Positions 1 to 8,621 of a stretch of 64,000 nt of DNA are shown in pieces (within the stretch, counting starts at the first letter, position 1; the number at the start of each line of letters is the position of its first letter). Origin of the DNA: Granulicella arctica (GTDB lineage: Bacteria; Acidobacteriota; Terriglobia; Terriglobales; Acidobacteriaceae); NCBI RefSeq assembly GCF_025685605.1, contig NZ_JAGTUT010000002.1:473913-537912 (forward strand). The letters are read 5' to 3'. The notes beneath the pieces are model-generated. The model was not told where the DNA came from and did no database searches. It saw only the letters and a program-made list of their open reading frames with translations. Both the position numbers and the translations under genes were made by a program.

Positions 1-29
1 GAAAGAAACGAGGCGGCAGGTTCGCCGCC
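1..29 (-). terminator. Rho-independent terminator after parB-like gene
   Basis: On the minus strand, immediately past the stop codon at 46-48, a six-base-pair GC stem (GGCGGC at 12-17 with GCCGCC at 24-29) is followed by a T-rich run at positions 1-10. This is the shape of an intrinsic terminator ending the ardC-parB transcript. The loop is six bases. The call rests on sequence shape only. Confidence 0.6.
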
Positions 30-45
30 CCGCTGGGAGATGACG

Positions 46-1626
46 CTAGGCTGCTTTCTTGGCTTGTGGTTTCGCAGCCGACGGCTTGACTGCCTTCTTT
101 GCCTTGCCCTTTGCGGCGAACTCCTGCTTCACCTTGAGGGCGATGGCGTCGGTGTCCACCTTGTATGCCAGTGCGGCATTCCTCAAGACCTTTCCGGCAT
201 CGGGCTGGTTTCTTGACGAGAGCAAAATGATTCCCTCGATAATCAAGCGTCCGAGTGCGGACTCGTCGGCTTTCCGGGCGAATGCGACCATCAGTTTTCC
301 GATGGCGTCTCCGTCCTGCGGCCTGATACCCCGGCTCCGGGAGAGGGTCTGCAATCTGCGCTCGTCCAAGAGAGGCAACAGGGTCTCAATGATGAAAAGC
401 AAGTCGCGCTTCATCAGACGAACCGGGACGGCGGCGACGATGGAACTGAGGACGCGCAACCCCGTTGCATTGGCTAACACCTCCTCGCGGCGTTCTTTCT
501 CCTGCTCCGCTTTCGCGTTGACGCTGGCTTTGTTCGGCTGCTTCTTGGGATGGTGGATGGGGCATTCGGGATTGACGCAGACTTTGCGAACCTCGCCCTT
601 CTCAATCCCAACCGTAACGATGGCTTCGCTCATGAAGCAGCACGTTTTGAACTCCGGCAACTTTGCCATCTCCGGTGTCTTCGGCTTGTCGGCTCGAAGC
701 TCGACGTACTTGTTGCGTGCGATGGCCACGACTCCCTCGGGCATCGTGCCGTAGCTCGTGCTGATTTGAACAAGTTTTGGCTTGCTGGCGAGTGTGGCTT
801 GAACGTGGGCCTCGACCTTCGCAGCGTAACAGGTCGGGTCGGTGCAAGCGTCCTGCTGCACGTCGGCAAACAAAAGCCTGTTGTGCCCTGTCCGCTTGGG
901 GCAATCGAGACAGCTTCCAGCGGCGGGAATGAGGGTGGCATCCTTCCGGCTGAATGGAGCGAGCTTCAAGATGAGCATGAGTTGATGCTCAATCCAGTGC
1001 TGCAAGTGGCGAACGGGTAGCAGGATGCGCTTGGGCTTCTTGCCCGTCCCCGCCCATTCCTCACGGAAGCATTCGTTCAATGCCTTCTCCTGCTGGTCGG
1101 GCTGCAGCTTCGCCAGAAGCAGAGCGTGTCCGACGCCGATCTCCTCGGCATAGAACGCCTCAACCACGGGCGCGGAGAGGTCAGTCAGCTTGAGGCGTTG
1201 GGCGACGTAGACGGGAGATTTACCCGTCCGGGCTGCGATCTGCTCGACGCTGTACTTCGGCTCCTCCAGATTCAGAAGCGCACGGAAACCCTGCGCCTCT
1301 TCTAACGGGTGAACGTTGCGGCGTTGAAGGTTCTCGACAAGCTGGATTTCGAGAACTTCCGCATCGGTTAGGTTGGCGATGCGGCATGGTGCGTCGAACT
1401 TCTCGGCAAGCTTGGAAGCGCGAAAGCGCCTCGCTCCGACAACGATTTCGAAGTCCTGCTCAGTGATGGGACGAACAAGCAAGGGCTGCACGACTCCGCT
1501 GGTGCGGATGCTCTCGGCCAGTTCGCGCAACGCATCATCTTCAAAGATGCGGCGGGGGTTGGTCTTCGATTCGGTGAGGACGGAAAGAGGAAGGTTGCGG
1601 TACTCGGTAGCGGTCTGGGTGTTCAT
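46..1626 (-). CDS. ParB/RepB/Spo0J-family partition protein
   Basis: A 526-residue ParB-type protein. The N-terminal ParB/Srx-like nuclease fold (about 11-110) carries GARRFRA at 64-70 and ENLQRRN at 98-104. The helix-turn-helix core is near 126-147. The middle holds two cysteine clusters (CLDC...C-x4-C near 240-270, and a CPIHH-ending group near 350) that look zinc-binding and are often seen in plasmid and ICE ParB proteins. The tail is Lys/Ala-rich, suggesting nucleic-acid contact. The ATG at 1626 is preceded by AGGAGAG at good spacing. It lies 77 bp downstream of the ardC-like gene on the same strand, so the two probably share a transcript. No parA is visible. Role inferred: maintenance or replication control of a mobile element, by binding centromere-like sites. 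Confidence 0.88.
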   Translation of the reverse strand: MNTQTATEYRNLPLSVLTESKTNPRRIFEDDALRELAESIRTSGVVQPLLVRPITEQDFEIVVGARRFRASKLAEKFDAPCRIANLTDAEVLEIQLVENLQRRNVHPLEEAQGFRALLNLEEPKYSVEQIAARTGKSPVYVAQRLKLTDLSAPVVEAFYAEEIGVGHALLLAKLQPDQQEKALNECFREEWAGTGKKPKRILLPVRHLQHWIEHQLMLILKLAPFSRKDATLIPAAGSCLDCPKRTGHNRLLFADVQQDACTDPTCYAAKVEAHVQATLASKPKLVQISTSYGTMPEGVVAIARNKYVELRADKPKTPEMAKLPEFKTCCFMSEAIVTVGIEKGEVRKVCVNPECPIHHPKKQPNKASVNAKAEQEKERREEVLANATGLRVLSSIVAAVPVRLMKRDLLFIIETLLPLLDERRLQTLSRSRGIRPQDGDAIGKLMVAFARKADESALGRLIIEGIILLSSRNQPDAGKVLRNAALAYKVDTDAIALKVKQEFAAKGKAKKAVKPSAAKPQAKKAA

Positions 1627-1703
1627 GGTGCTCTCCTTCTGTGTTTGGGCGTACGGGGGCGTTATGCGGACGGCGCGAAGCCGCCCGCCATCAAGAAAGG
1701 CGT

Positions 1704-2636
1704 TTAGCTGGCTTGCGCCAGTTCGGGCTCTGTTTCGGCTTCGGCGGTGCCTTCCGCTGCTGGCGTTTCCAGTGCGGAAAGAATGACGGCGGCGGTCTTC
1801 TGAATCACTTCCAAGCTCTCGGCCAGAAGTGCGGCATTGCCGTGGTACAGGTGGATGTAGTCGGCGGATGCCCGTCCGGTGTCGAGGCCGATGGTCTTGC
1901 CGACAACAAAGGCGATTGCTTCGGCTTCCGTCTCGCGAACGGTCTTAGTGGTTGCGGTGCGGCGTTCTGCCTTGTGCAACATCTCGTGCGCGAGTTCATG
2001 AACGAGGGTCGAAAACTCCTCGGCGGTTTCCTGACCGGGAAAGAGAACGATCTTCCCGCCGTAGCTCACACCCAACGCGGGGGAAATGCTCTCCTTCCAA
2101 TCAAGCTCGATGCCCTGAGCAATGACGAAATCAATCAGGCGTTCGCGGTACTCTCCGACATTGCCCTTCACGCGCTCGGAAAGTTCGGGAAGCTCTGCAC
2201 CATCGGTCTGGCTGACATCGAAGACGTAGGCCGAACGGAACCCCACGAGAACGGGTTGGTTCTGGGTGCGGATATCCTTCTCGGCTTCCGAATCCTTCTT
2301 CCGGCGAATCCCAATCATGGGCGCGAGAATGCGGATGCCCTTCTCGCCCTTCTTGACCCGGCGGCCAAGCTGGTTCCACGCATACATTCCGGCAACGCGG
2401 GTTGCGTCCGGCTTCTGCCGCGCAATCTCCATGATGTTTCCAAAGCTGTAGTTGTGAAATTTCCCCATCGCCAAGAGGTAGGCGGTGAGTCCTTCGCTGT
2501 GTCCCTGCTCCAACTGCTCGATGAGGGCTTGGACGTTGGCCGCGATTACGTCTTTCGCGGTCTGCTGCTTTTGCTGCTGCTGTTTGAGGTTCTGGGTAAA
2601 CGGGGTGACGGTGGCGGTGGTGGCTTGGGTGTTCAT
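1704..2636 (-). CDS. ArdC-like antirestriction protein (ssDNA-binding domain plus metallopeptidase domain)
   Basis: A 310-residue protein with the N-terminal ArdC ssDNA-binding domain (about 25-150, including NYSFGNI and the W-x-x-x-GR-x-V-x-KGEKG segment). A C-terminal zinc-peptidase-like domain carries HELAH at about 213-217 and a downstream acidic ETEAEAIAF segment supplying the probable third ligand. The family is carried by conjugative plasmids and ICEs and protects incoming single-stranded DNA from restriction. I start it at the ATG at 2636, which has an AAGGAGG ribosome site 7-8 nt upstream; the frame stays open to 2813 but that part is low-complexity and lacks a ribosome site. It lies directly upstream of the ParB-like gene. 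Confidence 0.88.
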   Translation of the reverse strand: MNTQATTATVTPFTQNLKQQQQKQQTAKDVIAANVQALIEQLEQGHSEGLTAYLLAMGKFHNYSFGNIMEIARQKPDATRVAGMYAWNQLGRRVKKGEKGIRILAPMIGIRRKKDSEAEKDIRTQNQPVLVGFRSAYVFDVSQTDGAELPELSERVKGNVGEYRERLIDFVIAQGIELDWKESISPALGVSYGGKIVLFPGQETAEEFSTLVHELAHEMLHKAERRTATTKTVRETEAEAIAFVVGKTIGLDTGRASADYIHLYHGNAALLAESLEVIQKTAAVILSALETPAAEGTAEAETEPELAQAS

Positions 2637-3113
2637 GGGTGCTTCCTCCTTGGCGTTGGCCTTTGCATTTCCGCGTTGAAACGCGGCATGTACATGCCGA
2701 ACGCCTCCTGGCGAAGGTGGGGGGTAGCAACTGCAAGCCGAGGGGTCTCCCCACCCTTGCAACGGAAGCGCAGCGGAAGTGGAAAGGGCGGAGCGCAGCG
2801 GAGGTCTGCACAAGCGAAGCGCGGAAGATTGGGGAGTGGCTTGCGGGCGCGAGGGGATACCTCCCCTTAGCAGGCTTGTCTACCCTGCTGGGCGCGGAGC
2901 GCAGGAATTGTTAGGGCCGGCGTTGCGGGCAGGACACAGGCCCGCAGAGGTGGGTGGCGGAGGACGGCGGAGCTGGCCGGAGACAGGGAGGATTCTTCCT
3001 CCCGCCTGCACGGAGTCGCTATTCTGGATTGGCAACTTGGGGGATCGTTGCACCTTTTCACGTCTGAAACAAGCGGCCTCGTTTCAGATGAAGGGCGAAT
3101 ATAATCTCAGCAA
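2637..3113. other. Intergenic region, 477 bp
   Basis: GC-rich, with several short overlapping open frames on both strands but none with a ribosome site, a recognisable domain or consistent codon use. It separates the divergent ardC-like gene and the 3114 membrane protein, so it should hold promoters for both. The only clear signals are at its right end (operator-like inverted repeat and -10 box near 3063-3105). A centromere-like site for the ParB protein could also be here, but I could not see tandem iterons. Confidence 0.4.
3063..3105 (+). promoter_or_regulatory. Putative promoter with overlapping inverted repeat; probably leaderless start
   Basis: A perfect TATAAT -10 box lies at 3100-3105, only 8 bp before the ATG at 3114. 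That predicts a transcript starting at or next to the start codon, consistent with the missing ribosome site. Just upstream is a perfect 8-bp inverted repeat, TCTGAAAC (3063-3070) and GTTTCAGA (3081-3088), with a 10-bp spacer. It covers where the -35 region should be; no good -35 box is visible. Repressor or activator binding here is an inference. Confidence 0.45.
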
Positions 3114-4784
3114 ATGGACCTACTCATTACGGTATTGACGCTACTCGCCGCCGTCCTTGCGATTACGCCTCGTGAGCGGCAATTGGATATCAGGGTCCGT
3201 ATCCGAACATTCGATCGTTCCGTAGTATTTTTTGGAATCTTCGCGGTGCTCAGTCTCGAATTTTACGAGTTCTTACAACGACATCTCTCTTGGCTGCCCC
3301 CGAAGGAATGCTGGCCACAAGGCCTCACACCAAAGAATGCGACATACTTGGTCATTCTCGTTGTCGCTGCGACTCTCTGGATTCGCCTACGTTTCGCTAA
3401 GTTGACGAGGAGCAAGATGTCAACGTTCCGCGAATTGATTGAAGAGCTTTACTGGAATGGGAACTATGGCGAACTATTTGCCCTACTCCACACGCACCTA
3501 AAAAGCCTATTCAGAATATATAGTTCCGATTACTTCCTACCACGACTACGCGAGAGATTGAGCCCTATTAGCAGTATCAGGTCAACTGCATTCTTAATTG
3601 ACGAGCTGGCGAAAGCCAAAGGTGCGCCTCCCTTAACGCAGGCAAACAACTCCACAGGCCGAAGGTATTACCGACGTATTCGTTCGAGCATATCGCACAC
3701 AGCATGGCGCGTTCTGAGGCTTCTGCCCGTGGATGACACGTCCCAAGACTCTTCGAGAGAACTCATCCGTGGAGTCTTTCTTGCTCCCAAATTCCTAACA
3801 GCACTAGCGCAAACAAGGCCATACCTTGGATTGGAGATTATCGAGCTTTCTACTCAATCATTTGAACGAGCTGAGTTCGTCGATTTGTTCGTAAAAGAAT
3901 TATTACGCGATCACCATAGCGTGTTTTATAGGGAGATTCAGAACAATCAAAATACGTGGCATGAGCGTTACCAGTTGCCTGAATCAAACCGATTTCTCTA
4001 CTTTTTTCTAAAGGATGTCAGCATCGCCAAGAAGCTTAACATTTACAAGCCCGTTGGTGATTCTATGCTTTCGTATTTGGATGATTTGACGAGGCATCCG
4101 CTGGGCGACGCCTACAACAGAACAGTTGATAGAGACTTTGAAGATGTTGAATCGTGGCATTCGCCGTTGTTCGTGGGCGTGCAGTTCTTCGACATAATGG
4201 TCAAGGAAGCGCTCTTTCAGAAAATGGAATGGCACATGTGGCTGTACTATATGCCGTTAGTCATTGAACGCATTGTGCGCAATTACAGGCTCACTGATCC
4301 TCTGGTAGAGCCAGAGTACGAGTTTCCTACGAGGTATGGGTACATCCTCTATCGTGCCTTCTCCAGTATGCGTGACTGGATCTTGGCGGTAGAGCATATC
4401 CCGTCTGATCAGGCGAACGTGAAGTTAAAATCCACGTCTGTATCCTACGATGAGAATAGCAATATTCCGAAGAGCAGCATTATAGCGATGACGAGATGCC
4501 TGTACTATGTCTTGCAATCTAAACATATCGGGCATCGAACAAAGCGCTCCCTGGCGGGCATGGTATTCGATATTTATTTTGATCTTCGAGCTTCAGGGAA
4601 TTTCGATTCATACGCTCAAGTGCTGCTCAGCGCAATCCTAGGAGTTAAATCATATGAGAAGAGTCAGCATGAATATAGGAAGACTCTGACAGAGTTATTT
4701 GAGGCAGAGAAAGATGAGTATCTTGTCAAGCGAAGTGAAGTGCATGTCGCAGAGGTTGAAGCCGCCATCAATTTAGGCACATAG
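3114..4784 (+). CDS. Unrecognised membrane protein with three N-terminal helices and a large cytoplasmic domain
   Basis: A 556-residue protein of unknown family. Hydrophobic segments lie at about 2-17, 37-55 and 76-92. They are followed by a roughly 460-residue soluble, mostly helical region rich in aromatic and charged residues. I see no nuclease, ATPase, TIR or protease motif. The start at 3114 is the first ATG after a strong -10 box and has no ribosome site. Base composition is visibly AT-richer than ParB or the chromosomal genes to the right, with codons such as TTA and ATA common, suggesting recent acquisition. Its place between mobile-element backbone genes and an AbiE system makes a defence role possible, but nothing in the sequence proves it. 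Confidence 0.75.
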   Translation: MDLLITVLTLLAAVLAITPRERQLDIRVRIRTFDRSVVFFGIFAVLSLEFYEFLQRHLSWLPPKECWPQGLTPKNATYLVILVVAATLWIRLRFAKLTRSKMSTFRELIEELYWNGNYGELFALLHTHLKSLFRIYSSDYFLPRLRERLSPISSIRSTAFLIDELAKAKGAPPLTQANNSTGRRYYRRIRSSISHTAWRVLRLLPVDDTSQDSSRELIRGVFLAPKFLTALAQTRPYLGLEIIELSTQSFERAEFVDLFVKELLRDHHSVFYREIQNNQNTWHERYQLPESNRFLYFFLKDVSIAKKLNIYKPVGDSMLSYLDDLTRHPLGDAYNRTVDRDFEDVESWHSPLFVGVQFFDIMVKEALFQKMEWHMWLYYMPLVIERIVRNYRLTDPLVEPEYEFPTRYGYILYRAFSSMRDWILAVEHIPSDQANVKLKSTSVSYDENSNIPKSSIIAMTRCLYYVLQSKHIGHRTKRSLAGMVFDIYFDLRASGNFDSYAQVLLSAILGVKSYEKSQHEYRKTLTELFEAEKDEYLVKRSEVHVAEVEAAINLGT

Positions 4785-4818
4785 CTCTAACAATGCTTGA
4801 ACATCACGATCGCCCTAT

Positions 4819-5844
4819 TCAATCATTGCGGAAATGGATTTTGGGATGAGTTTCTATCCACTGCTTAGCACGCGCTCGGATCTCTACTATTGATCCAGCG
4901 GCAATCTTAGTGGTCAGGACTTCAAGTGATTTAGTGACGTGGCTCGCTTGAGATTGTGGCAGCGGATACGTCGAGCAAAGATAGAACCAAAAATAGAGTT
5001 CGTGTGGATCTATCGGAACGCCCTCGCTGCGGTTGTACATCATTCCGATATTGAACATAGCGCCAGCATTTCCCTTTTCTGCCGCCGTTCGATACCATCG
5101 CATCGCTTCTGCATAGTCCTGCGGCACGCCTTTACCGTTCTCATACATATGTCCGATTAGGCAAAGGGCCTCTTCGTTCCCTTTGTCAGCCGCCATACGA
5201 TACCAGCGCAAGGCTTCCGCATCATTTTGAGGCACACCGCCTCCGCTACTGCTGTAAATGTTCCCGACATTCAATAGAACATCTCCGTCGCCCTCTTCGG
5301 CAGCCCACAGAAACCACTTTAGTTCCACGGCATTTTCTTTTGCTAACGATCGTGTGAGTGAGGATGCCTTAAATGCTGAGGAATACCAGCGAACCGCCTC
5401 AACTTTGTCGTTAGGGACGAAATCGCTGTTAGCATACAGGCCCCCGAGAAGCATTTGTGCAGATCGATCACCCTGTTCAGCGGCTTTTTGATGCCAACGG
5501 ATACCCTCGGAAATGTCTTTGGCTACGCCTTCCCCGAGAAGATAGTTTGACCCAAGAGCGCTTTGCGCAGTGATATCTCCTTGGTCGGCCGCCATGCGAT
5601 ACCAGCGAACCGCCTCACCTTTATCTTGCTTCACGCCGTTGCCGTAATCGAATGCCGCTCCGAGCATCACCTGCGCACCCGGAAAGTTTTGTTCAGCCGC
5701 CTTGCGCCACCATCGTATTGCCTCCTCATAGTTTTTCTGGTCCAAGTATTCGACACCCAGACATGTCATGGCCTCAACATCACCTTGCTCTGCCTGACGC
5801 CTTAGAAGTCTTACCTTTAACATTTTGAATACATTCATAGACAT
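4819..5844 (-). CDS. SEL1-repeat (Sel1-like TPR) protein
   Basis: A 341-residue protein made almost entirely of about seven SEL1-type repeats of 36 residues, with the A-x-x-x-LG-x-x-Y...G-V-x-x-D-x-x-EA-x-RW-Y-x-x-AA-x-x-G pattern. The C-terminal 60 residues depart from the repeat and end in a helical segment. There is no signal peptide, so it should be cytoplasmic, unlike many secreted SEL1 proteins. SEL1 arrays bind partner proteins; the partner here is unknown. It is convergent with the 3114 gene (35 bp between stops) and follows the HNH-like gene at 5878 on the same strand after a 33-bp gap, so those two may form an operon. Confidence 0.85.
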   Translation of the reverse strand: MSMNVFKMLKVRLLRRQAEQGDVEAMTCLGVEYLDQKNYEEAIRWWRKAAEQNFPGAQVMLGAAFDYGNGVKQDKGEAVRWYRMAADQGDITAQSALGSNYLLGEGVAKDISEGIRWHQKAAEQGDRSAQMLLGGLYANSDFVPNDKVEAVRWYSSAFKASSLTRSLAKENAVELKWFLWAAEEGDGDVLLNVGNIYSSSGGGVPQNDAEALRWYRMAADKGNEEALCLIGHMYENGKGVPQDYAEAMRWYRTAAEKGNAGAMFNIGMMYNRSEGVPIDPHELYFWFYLCSTYPLPQSQASHVTKSLEVLTTKIAAGSIVEIRARAKQWIETHPKIHFRND

Positions 5845-5877
5845 TCCTCGAACATCAAAGGTCGATCTTGCTTCGGG

Positions 5878-6546
5878 TTACTCGGACTGAAAACTCACTC
5901 CATCGACTTCGGCTCCTCTAAAACCGAAGACGAGAAAGCTCTTGTAGAACCTCATTGAATACACCCGGCCCCCAACGATGTCCGCTACCGCATATTCGAA
6001 AACCTCTGGAGAACTGGTCGCTCGAACTTGAAAGGGCATCTGAGAGAACAGCGATAAGAATTGGCGCCAAGCTCCAGCCTCCTCGTGCGTCGTATCATTT
6101 CCGAAACCCATATTGGGGAGCACCACTTCCCAATGTGGAATCTTCTCGTTTGTCTCACGGAAGTGCAATGCGGTCAGACATGCGGTCATCACCCTTTTTA
6201 TCCGTTTGACATCAGCCGTAAAGGCACCCACCACCATTCCTTGAACTTCTACGGGCCGAATGTCCGAAAAAGTCGTATGCAGCAGAGCTGGGGTACGGTC
6301 GAAAGACCTCATAGCCTTGTCAAAAAAATGCCGCTCACCGATCTCATTCACTCCGAACCATGTACCAACGACATTGCGCGTGTACTCCACGTCCATCGCG
6401 TTAGCCTCATTGTGGAGAGTACATGAGGGCACAGTGATAAGGTTCTCTCGATACCCCACGGGGAAGAATGCAAACGGTGGAACGTGCTCTCTGGTCGTTG
6501 CGGGTTGGTCGCAGGCGTAACAGGTTTCAATAGTCTTATGTCTCAT
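5878..6546 (-). CDS. HNH-like zinc-finger protein of unknown function
   Basis: About 222 residues from the ATG at 6546; a TTG at 6573 would add nine residues but its GGTGAG is too close to work well. The N-terminus has C-x2-C (CYACDQ), then T-R-E-H-V-P-P, then SC-x2-HN-x7-D-x-EY. This is the layout of the treble-clef HNH/endonuclease VII fold, with the EH pair as candidate catalytic residues. The remaining 150 residues match no family I recognise. It precedes the SEL1 gene on the same strand. Base composition is AT-rich like its neighbours. A nuclease activity is suggested by the motif but the family includes non-catalytic members. Confidence 0.7.
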   Translation of the reverse strand: MRHKTIETCYACDQPATTREHVPPFAFFPVGYRENLITVPSCTLHNEANAMDVEYTRNVVGTWFGVNEIGERHFFDKAMRSFDRTPALLHTTFSDIRPVEVQGMVVGAFTADVKRIKRVMTACLTALHFRETNEKIPHWEVVLPNMGFGNDTTHEEAGAWRQFLSLFSQMPFQVRATSSPEVFEYAVADIVGGRVYSMRFYKSFLVFGFRGAEVDGVSFQSE

Positions 6547-6743
6547 AGATATCTTTTTAGCTACAGCTGCCAATTCTCACCAAGGGGCTGTCATGCACCA
6601 CCATGTTATTTCCACCCGTTTGGAATCCAACTACCATTATGCTTTCGCGTGCTCTATTCAGAATTATTTTGAGCGGAACTTGACCATGAGGCTCCGAACA
6701 GAAGATTTAGAGGCATCTCTTAACCTCGCCATCCTGCCAGAAT

Positions 6744-7802
6744 TCAATGTCGCCGATTAAGACGCTGTTCCAGCTCTGCGATCTCCGCAACCACCGCATC
6801 TACGGCGGGTATCGGACCGAAGACCATGCCAGACATGGCTTCATAGTCACGCCGCAGATCGGCGAGCATCCCGTCATGTGGAGTCAGCGCGAAGCTCCCG
6901 GGAACGGCGGAGGCCAAGTCAAAATCGGGCCGGTTGAAGAACATCCGCGCATGTCGCACGCAGTCCTCGGCCATCTCTTTAGCTTCCGTGGCGTTTCGGC
7001 CTGTCTCCGAAGCCAAGAGCCGGCAGACATCGTAGTAGTGGCGCGAGACGCGCTGCCCGCCTCCCTTCAGTTCGCCACGATGGTCCCACCAGCGGCGCAA
7101 ACCATGCAGGATAACAACCTTGTCCCAAAATGTACGGGCGGGGTCAACAGTCGTCACGTTTCCAACCGCCAGGTTCAGGTTTGGAAGATCGTATGCAATG
7201 TACGGCTTTACGATGACGGGAGCATGAGGGTCAAGGGCGGACTTTGCGCCCGATTCGATCTTGATGGCGCGACGGATGTACGCATTGCCCTCAGCGGTCG
7301 CGCTGGGATACCAGAGAAGCAAGCTCTGGCCGTCGGGGTCGTCTGGATCGGCTTCCACGCGCGCCCGATCCGCCTTTAGATTTGCGGTCTGGAGCGTCTG
7401 CCGCAGCAGCACGCTCAACCGCTCCAGCATCGGCCCTTGAATGTACTCCTGGCAGGCGGCTTTGATGGCCTCCAAGCGGGCGTTACGTTTCTTGCCGCTC
7501 AGAGCTTCCAACTCCTCAAAAGTTGCGGGCTGTCCAATATCTTCCCGGAAGACGGTGATGTCGATGTCTTCGGAGAACCGTTCGATCAAGCCGTAGCCTT
7601 TGGAGAGCGAGGTTCCGCCTTTGAAGAGCAGGCGCGGCCCACCGGCCTCCAATTCATTGAAGAGCGCATCGAGCGTCCAACAAACCCAGAAGTCTTTTTC
7701 GATGTTCTGCTCATTGGTGCGCAGGCGGTCGGCAGCGCCAACAAAGAGGTCGCGGCGCTCCTCGTCGCTCGCGGCCAGTACGGTTTGAAAACCCTCGGTC
7801 AT
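6744..7802 (-). CDS. abiEii: AbiEii/AbiGii-type nucleotidyltransferase toxin
   Basis: A 352-residue nucleotidyltransferase-like toxin of a type IV toxin-antitoxin (AbiE) system. The polymerase-beta-type active site is visible: KGGTSLSKG near 61-69 and the acidic pair in SEDIDI near 77-82. The family arrests growth of phage-infected cells by modifying RNA; for MenT-like relatives the target is tRNA. The start chosen is the ATG at 7802, which overlaps the antitoxin stop in an ATGA arrangement, a strong sign of translational coupling. The longer open frame to 8069 runs inside the antitoxin gene and is not the real start. Expression is driven by the promoter at 8582-8609. Confidence 0.9.
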   Translation of the reverse strand: MTEGFQTVLAASDEERRDLFVGAADRLRTNEQNIEKDFWVCWTLDALFNELEAGGPRLLFKGGTSLSKGYGLIERFSEDIDITVFREDIGQPATFEELEALSGKKRNARLEAIKAACQEYIQGPMLERLSVLLRQTLQTANLKADRARVEADPDDPDGQSLLLWYPSATAEGNAYIRRAIKIESGAKSALDPHAPVIVKPYIAYDLPNLNLAVGNVTTVDPARTFWDKVVILHGLRRWWDHRGELKGGGQRVSRHYYDVCRLLASETGRNATEAKEMAEDCVRHARMFFNRPDFDLASAVPGSFALTPHDGMLADLRRDYEAMSGMVFGPIPAVDAVVAEIAELEQRLNRRH

Positions 7803-8536
7803 CGGCTGCTCGAACCCCTCGCCTTTTTGATGATAGAGGCCGGTGCCGGGGCGCGTCTGGAGGGCTTCCCTTTCTCTGCCAGCGGCGACGCTCCAGCGTT
7901 CGCTTGCTGGAGCAGGTCGCGCACGATCACCCGCATCCACTCCGGGAGTGCCGACAGGCCGCTGCGCAAGTCGTCCTGAATGGCCCGTCCATGATCGGGG
8001 TCTCTCAGAATGGAGACAAGGCGCTTGCGGAGGCTTCCGTCGTCGGACGGAAGCATATCGCGCAGCCAATGAAGCGCCTGCACAAAGCGCATGGCGGGAC
8101 GGCCCGCCCAGTAGAGGCGGCTGGGCGCGGCGGCCTGAAAGTCGAGAGTCAGGTTGCCGAGCGTGATGGGTCGCAAGCGGCCATCGGTGAGCACGCCGAT
8201 ACGCGCCGGAACGGCGTCGGTGAGTCCAAGATCGTTGGCGGCGGTGAGGCCATCGACCACCACTCGAACCTTACCCTTACGGGCCAGCGCGTCGATCACA
8301 TCGCGCGGGTTGGGGTAGGTGAGCTTTCCGGTAAGCCGGTTGTCCTGGGGTGTGTCGTAGAAGCCGCGAGCGATACGCCGCAGGTCGCCGGAAGCAACAA
8401 GCCGGTGGAGGGCCTGATCGACCGCAGTGCGCGGTCCCAGGTCTGCGAAGTCCTCCGGTGTCCAGACGCGCGGCTGCGCCGGGGCGGAGATGCGGTCCCG
8501 GATGGCGGCTGGAATGCTGGATGCAGGAGTAGACAT
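7799..8536 (-). CDS. abiEi: AbiEi-type antitoxin and transcriptional repressor
   Basis: About 245 residues from the ATG at 8536 (alternative ATG at 8548 and a TTG-type start at 8566). The N-terminal winged-helix region (about 20-60) ends with the characteristic R-R-I-A-R-G-F-Y-D segment seen in AbiEi/DUF6088 antitoxins. A C-terminal domain of about 180 residues follows. In the family the protein both counteracts the AbiEii toxin without stable binding and represses its own operon through paired sites upstream. Matching paired sites are present at 8549-8575 and 8595-8621. Its stop overlaps the toxin start by 4 bp. Confidence 0.87.
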   Translation of the reverse strand: MSTPASSIPAAIRDRISAPAQPRVWTPEDFADLGPRTAVDQALHRLVASGDLRRIARGFYDTPQDNRLTGKLTYPNPRDVIDALARKGKVRVVVDGLTAANDLGLTDAVPARIGVLTDGRLRPITLGNLTLDFQAAAPSRLYWAGRPAMRFVQALHWLRDMLPSDDGSLRKRLVSILRDPDHGRAIQDDLRSGLSALPEWMRVIVRDLLQQANAGASPLAEKGKPSRRAPAPASIIKKARGSSSR

Positions 8537-8548
8537 GGATGGCCTCAT

Positions 8549-8621
8549 GTCAGATAAATGCAACAAACTTCTGACTGCTTCAGTATAGCTCTATGTCAGA
8601 AAAATGCAACAAACTTCTGAC
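8549..8621 (-). promoter_or_regulatory. AbiE operon promoter with twin operators
   Basis: Two near-identical 27-bp units at 8549-8575 and 8595-8621, 46 bp apart start to start, differ at one base. Each is bounded by GTCAG and CTGAC inverted ends and shares the core ATGCAACAAACTT. Between them on the minus strand lies TATACT (8582-8587) with TTGCAT (8604-8609) 16 bp upstream, so the -35 box sits inside the distal unit and the start point falls at the proximal unit. This layout suits cooperative autorepression by the AbiEi antitoxin. The proximal unit almost touches the alternative ATG at 8548, which favours the 8536 start. Confidence 0.75.

Noticed and set aside
1641..2870. A 409-residue plus-strand ORF opposite the ardC-like gene
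   Set aside because: It is the antisense shadow of the ardC-like gene, which has clear domains and a strong ribosome site. The same applies to other long antisense frames opposite the kinase genes, the TonB receptor and the GH20 gene.
6744..8069. A 441-residue version of the AbiEii toxin
   Set aside because: The first 89 residues are translated from inside the antitoxin gene in another frame, are Arg/Pro-rich and unlike the family. The ATG at 7802 with the 4-bp overlap is the sensible start.
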